Source: an uncultured Lachnospiraceae bacterium (lineage in GTDB: Bacteria; Bacillota; Clostridia; Lachnospirales; Lachnospiraceae). From it: 64,000 bases of DNA. The stretch is from assembly GCA_949472775.1 (NCBI GenBank), contig CASWVG010000001.1, positions 156,013 through 220,012 of the forward strand, in the 5' to 3' direction. Below the pieces are notes generated by a model. It saw only the letters and a program-made list of their open reading frames with translations, did not search any database and was not told the origin of the DNA. Below are positions 60,427 to 64,000 of the stretch, one piece after another. Position numbers and translations under genes: made by a program. The stretch's first letter is position 1. Each line of letters opens with the position of its first letter.

Positions 60427-63000
60427 TCATTGCTCTATATGCTTTGTATATTGCTTGATTACCTTCTTTAACAATTCTATGTCAATCGGCTTCGCCAGAT
60501 GGACGTCCATTCCCGCATCCAGCGCCTCCTTTTCGTCTTCCGCGAAAGCGTTCGCCGTCATTGCGATAATCGGAATTGTCCGCGCATCTTCACGCGCCAA
60601 TGCCCTGATCGCCCTGGTGGCGTCATAACCGTTCATAACCGGCATCTGCACATCCATCAGAATGGCGTCAAACTCGCCCGCCACAGCTCTCTCAAACCGC
60701 TCTACCGCTAGTTCTCCGTTCTCCACAATCTCGCACCCTGCATTTTCATAGGTAAGAATCTCCCGCAGGATTTCCGCGTTAATCTCATTGTCCTCCGCCG
60801 CAAGAAAATGCAGCCCTTCCAGACTTTGCCCGGGTTCCGCCGCAGACTCCCCGTCTCTTTTCGGCTCTGCCCTCATCTCCAGTATCTTTTCTTTGAAAGC
60901 CGACGCAAAAAACGGTTTTATGAGCACGTCGGCATTCTCTGTCTGATCCAGATCCACCGCTTCCGCTTTGCCGTGATCCGATAAAACCAGAACAGGAACC
61001 GTTTCCCCGATCCTCTCCCTGATCTGATTCACCGCCTGCGCTGCACCCGTCTCCACGATACTTCCGCCAAGCAGCGCCACCTGATAGCCGCCCGCATTCT
61101 TTTCCAGCAGAGACAAAGCCTCCTCCATATTATGCGCCAGATCCGCCTCCACGCCCACATCGCCCATGAGCGTCTTTATATTTCCGCAAGTTTCCTCATC
61201 CGTATCCATAACGAACATCCGCGAAATACCCATCTGCGCCCAGAACTGCCTGTCTGCCTGTCCCTCCGGGATGCGGAACTCCAGTTCAACCCTAAACAGG
61301 CTGCCTTGATCCACCTCGCTGAAAACGTCAATCGTGCCGCCCATCAGCTCTATAATATTCTTGGTGATCGCCATGCCAAGCCCTGTGCCCTGCACCTTAT
61401 TTGTAGTGCTGTTTTCTGCCCGCGTAAAGGCATCAAATATCGTTTCCAGATACGCCTTCGTCATGCCGTATCCGTTATCCTGCACCTCGATCCTAATATG
61501 CTCGAACTGACTGGACCGCTGTTTCAGACCAATAATCCGAAACCAGATGCTGCCGCCTTCCGGCGTATATTTGACAGCGTTGGATAGCAAATTAATTAAA
61601 ATCTGATTGATACGCGTCTCATCGCCCAGCAGGAACTCATGTTTGATTCCCGTCACTTCCACTGAAAACTTCTGCGATCTCGCCTCCGCCATCGGACGGA
61701 TGATCGCATCCACGGAAGACACCAGATCATTCAACGTAAATTCTTCCACATTCAGGACGACCTTGCCACTCTCTATCTTAGACACATCCAGAATATCATT
61801 GATCAGACTGAGCAGATGCTGCCCGGACGCCATGATCTTCTTCGTATATTCCCGCACCTTTTCCGGGTTTTCCGCATCTCTGGCAAGCAGCGTCGTAAAT
61901 CCCAGAACCGCGTTCATCGGCGTGCGGATATCGTGGGACATATTGGAGAGAAACATGGTCTTTGAATTGCTTGCAATCTGCGCCGCCTGCAATGCCTCCG
62001 CCAGCCTGCGGTTGCTGATCTCTCTCTCCTCCTCCCGCTCCCTGCGAAGTCTGATCTTCTGCCTCTGATTCAGATAATACACTATACAGCACAGGATAAA
62101 AGCGGTCAGCATGACAAAAACCACTATAAAAATATTCTGGTTGACCGTCCTGCCTTCCTGCTGTATCGCCTCGATCGGCACATAGCCGATCAGATAAATC
62201 GTGCCGCCATTTACCGACCACATGTAATTCAATGCATCTTTATTTCTAATATCATGGTAGAACATAATGTTCTTATTGTTTTTCAGGCAGTCCTCCACCT
62301 CTTCCCGGAGACCTTCCTCCTGAATATTATTTGCCCGATAAAAATCCGTCAGGTTCAGATGACCCGCACTCCGTTCCCCCATGCCCTTAGGTTTTAAGAC
62401 AAACCGCTCTGTCTCCGCGTCCATGATATAGAGCATTGCCTGTTGGTTGTAAAAACCCTCCGGCAGCGACTTGTCAAAGCTATCATAAATATACTCCACA
62501 TAAAGCGTGGCAATCTCCTGTCCATCTCTTATTACAGGGCATTTGATGCAGTAAGCCCATGTCCCCATATAGTTTAAGTAAGACTGGGATACCAGCAGTC
62601 CATCAATCATTCCCCCCGCGGAAAAGTCCATTCCTTCCTCCGTGAACGCCTCTCCCGTGCTGCACACGCCCACCGTTTCACCCGACCGTATCAAGCCGAG
62701 TTTTACCATGGTTTCGCTTTTATTATAGTTGAGTACATACTCTTCCGGTCTCTCCATCGCGGCAATTCCCTGCGCCATCAGTCTCTGATACTCCGCCTCT
62801 TTGTTTAAAATCGCTTCAATTGTACATTTGATCAGATCAAGGCTCTCATTCAGATTCTGCGTCGCTGACGCCGCCATCTCTGTCATAATTTTGCTAGATA
62901 CGGAGAAAACGATAACGCCCAGAACAAGGAAGACCAAAACGATAGAAACAAGCAATGAAATTCCTCTATCTCTCTTACTTTCATTACGTTTCTTATCCAT
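60427..63000 (-). CDS. Hybrid sensor histidine kinase with two receiver domains
   Basis: An 857-residue protein. Membrane segments at about 14-37 and 285-307 surround a Cache-like sensor (GTWAYCIKCPVIRDGQEIA). HisKA has the phospho-His in FLSNMSHDIRTPMNAVLGF; the ATPase domain has NLLSNAVKYTPEGG and GTGLGMAI. Receiver 1 (about 580-690) lacks the acceptor Asp, having ALLGGS at that place. Receiver 2 (about 730-850) is intact, with ILMDVQMPVMNG. The ORF extends to 63147, but a promoter at 63061-63089 and GGAG six bases before the ATG at 63000 favour the shorter form. No output domain; its partner is not evident. Confidence 0.9.
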   Translation of the reverse strand: MDKKRNESKRDRGISLLVSIVLVFLVLGVIVFSVSSKIMTEMAASATQNLNESLDLIKCTIEAILNKEAEYQRLMAQGIAAMERPEEYVLNYNKSETMVKLGLIRSGETVGVCSTGEAFTEEGMDFSAGGMIDGLLVSQSYLNYMGTWAYCIKCPVIRDGQEIATLYVEYIYDSFDKSLPEGFYNQQAMLYIMDAETERFVLKPKGMGERSAGHLNLTDFYRANNIQEEGLREEVEDCLKNNKNIMFYHDIRNKDALNYMWSVNGGTIYLIGYVPIEAIQQEGRTVNQNIFIVVFVMLTAFILCCIVYYLNQRQKIRLRREREEEREISNRRLAEALQAAQIASNSKTMFLSNMSHDIRTPMNAVLGFTTLLARDAENPEKVREYTKKIMASGQHLLSLINDILDVSKIESGKVVLNVEEFTLNDLVSSVDAIIRPMAEARSQKFSVEVTGIKHEFLLGDETRINQILINLLSNAVKYTPEGGSIWFRIIGLKQRSSQFEHIRIEVQDNGYGMTKAYLETIFDAFTRAENSTTNKVQGTGLGMAITKNIIELMGGTIDVFSEVDQGSLFRVELEFRIPEGQADRQFWAQMGISRMFVMDTDEETCGNIKTLMGDVGVEADLAHNMEEALSLLEKNAGGYQVALLGGSIVETGAAQAVNQIRERIGETVPVLVLSDHGKAEAVDLDQTENADVLIKPFFASAFKEKILEMRAEPKRDGESAAEPGQSLEGLHFLAAEDNEINAEILREILTYENAGCEIVENGELAVERFERAVAGEFDAILMDVQMPVMNGYDATRAIRALAREDARTIPIIAMTANAFAEDEKEALDAGMDVHLAKPIDIELLKKVIKQYTKHIEQ

Positions 63001-63060
63001 TTTGATCTCCATTCCACTTTTAAAACCAGCTACTTCAGTATTCATCATTTCTTTGCTCTT

Positions 63061-63089
63061 ATTATATTCCAGATTTTGCATATAGTCAG
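63061..63089 (-). promoter_or_regulatory. Promoter for the hybrid kinase gene
   Basis: CTGACT (63089-63084), 17 bases, TATAAT (63066-63061). Transcription from about 63054 excludes the longer ORF starts and supports the ATG at 63000. Confidence 0.6.
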
Positions 63090-63097
63090 TATAAAAA

Positions 63098-64000
63098 TTA
63101 CTTTTCCTGCCCAAACAGCGCCGCCGCCTTTTCCATCCGCTCTGCAATCTTCACACCGAAAGGACAACGGCTTTCACAGGCCTTACAACCGATACACGCA
63201 TCCGCTCCGCGCTCCAGCGCAAGATAGTGCTCCCTCACACTGGCGGGAACCTCCCCCTGCATAACGGCAAGATCGTAATATTTGTTTACCATGGCAATGT
63301 CAATCTCTTTCGGACAGGGTTTGCAATGTCCGCAGTATGTACATTCGCCCTTTCCGAAAGTATTGCGGGGCGCTTTCGCCAGAACGGCGGCATAATTCTT
63401 TTCCTCCTCATCAGCGGTTTCATATGCCACCGCCTCCTCCACGTGCTCCGGCGTATCATATCCCGCCAGAACCGACGCAACCGCCGGGCGGGTCAGACAG
63501 TAATGGATACACTGTACAGGCGTCAGCGCAACACCGAAAGGAGAACGCGCCGCATCAAACAGCCTGCCTCCGGCATAAGGTTTCATCACGGTAATGCCCA
63601 CATCATTCTGCTCGCAGAGCTTGTAGACTTCAGATCGCGCCGGGTCAATGCCGCCAAAACCGTCCGCATACTCCTCCGCAAAATAATCATCAATATTATC
63701 CGTGGGCGGCAGGAGATCAAACGCCGGGTTAATGCTGAACAGAATCATCTCAATCAGCCCGCTCTCTGCTGCCTTTTTCGCCATAAGAGGGTTGTGCGTG
63801 CTCATGCCGATATGGCGTATCTTTCCGCACGCTTTCAGTTCCTTCACGTACTCGATAAACGGTCCGTTCATCGCATTTTTCCAGTCATCCTCCTTATCAA
63901 TAAAGTGTATCATACCCAGATCCACGTAGTCCGTCTGCAGACGCGCCAGCAGATCCTCAAAAGCCTCCCTGCACCTGTCCACATCACGGGTCCGCTCATA
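63098..64000 (-). CDS. Aldo/keto reductase with C-terminal 4Fe-4S clusters (cut by right window edge)
   Basis: The last 300 codons of a longer gene; the reading frame is open to base 64000 and the true start lies outside. The barrel part has RLQTDYVDLGMIHFID, IRHIGMSTHNPLMAKKAAES and GITVMKPYAGGRLFD of aldo/keto reductases. The C-terminus carries two ferredoxin-like cysteine clusters, CTYCGHCKPCPKEID and CIGCKACESRCPFGV. Such fused oxidoreductases are common in anaerobic Clostridia and probably use ferredoxin as electron partner. Its link to the downstream sensor genes is unclear; the hybrid kinase has its own promoter. Confidence 0.9.
   Translation of the reverse strand, partial: YERTRDVDRCREAFEDLLARLQTDYVDLGMIHFIDKEDDWKNAMNGPFIEYVKELKACGKIRHIGMSTHNPLMAKKAAESGLIEMILFSINPAFDLLPPTDNIDDYFAEEYADGFGGIDPARSEVYKLCEQNDVGITVMKPYAGGRLFDAARSPFGVALTPVQCIHYCLTRPAVASVLAGYDTPEHVEEAVAYETADEEEKNYAAVLAKAPRNTFGKGECTYCGHCKPCPKEIDIAMVNKYYDLAVMQGEVPASVREHYLALERGADACIGCKACESRCPFGVKIAERMEKAAALFGQEK

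Noticed and set aside
63001-63147. Extended N-terminus of the hybrid kinase
   Set aside because: The extra 49 residues run through a probable promoter, and the ATG at 63000 has a proper GGAG site.

Overview
The window looks like chromosome of a Gram-positive gut-type anaerobe of the Clostridia, most likely a Lachnospiraceae member. Pointers are a stand-alone Spo0A DNA-binding domain with a 0A-box promoter, YesM/YesN-type two-component genes, an EpsG-type polymerase, a DUF3048 lipoprotein, strong AGGAGG ribosome sites and plant-glycan enzymes (GH53 and GH36). Species cannot be named from this sequence. Almost every gene lies on the minus strand; only the DUF3048 lipoprotein and a recombinase remnant are on plus.

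Region 1 (1-11.6 kb): a pseudaminic acid cluster. Transcription runs right to left from a consensus promoter at 11.59-11.62 kb through mtnA, pseB, pseC, a large membrane protein, a GT2 and an unusual aminotransferase-PseG fusion. A second near-consensus promoter at 2.35 kb then serves pseF, pseI and an ATP-grasp gene cut by the left edge. PseB, PseC, PseG, PseI and PseF are present; PseH is not seen.

Region 2 (11.6-32.1 kb): a surface-polysaccharide cluster. It holds seven further glycosyltransferases (five GT2, two GT4), two GT-C-like membrane enzymes (DUF6056 and GT39 types), an EpsG-like polymerase, a Wzz-like chain-length protein, an initiating sugar-phosphate transferase and a GtrB-like GT2. 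A stand-alone Spo0A effector domain with its own 0A-box promoter follows, then a GDP-fucose unit (gmd, fcl), another large membrane protein and rmlD. No Wzx flippase or CpsD-type kinase is visible.

Region 3 (32.3-35.7 kb): an MFS exporter and its TetR regulator with twin operators, then the DUF3048 lipoprotein.

Region 4 (35.7-44.8 kb): one 2973-residue secreted protein built round a GH53 endo-beta-1,4-galactanase. Its promoter is followed at once by a nested palindrome resembling LacI-family operators.

Region 5 (44.9-49.9 kb): a BlaI/BlaR1-type pair with two operators, an A+T-richer RloA/RloB (AbiL-like) candidate phage-defence pair, a decayed tyrosine-recombinase tail, and tRNA-Cys and tRNA-Glu. 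This looks like the remains of an element inserted at the 3' end of tRNA-Cys.

Region 6 (50-64 kb): a galactoside utilisation and sensing locus. It contains a GH36 alpha-galactosidase, two sugar-ABC permeases and their binding lipoprotein (no ATPase), a YesM/YesN two-component pair, a second binding lipoprotein without permeases, a hybrid histidine kinase, and an aldo/keto reductase with ferredoxin-type clusters cut by the right edge.
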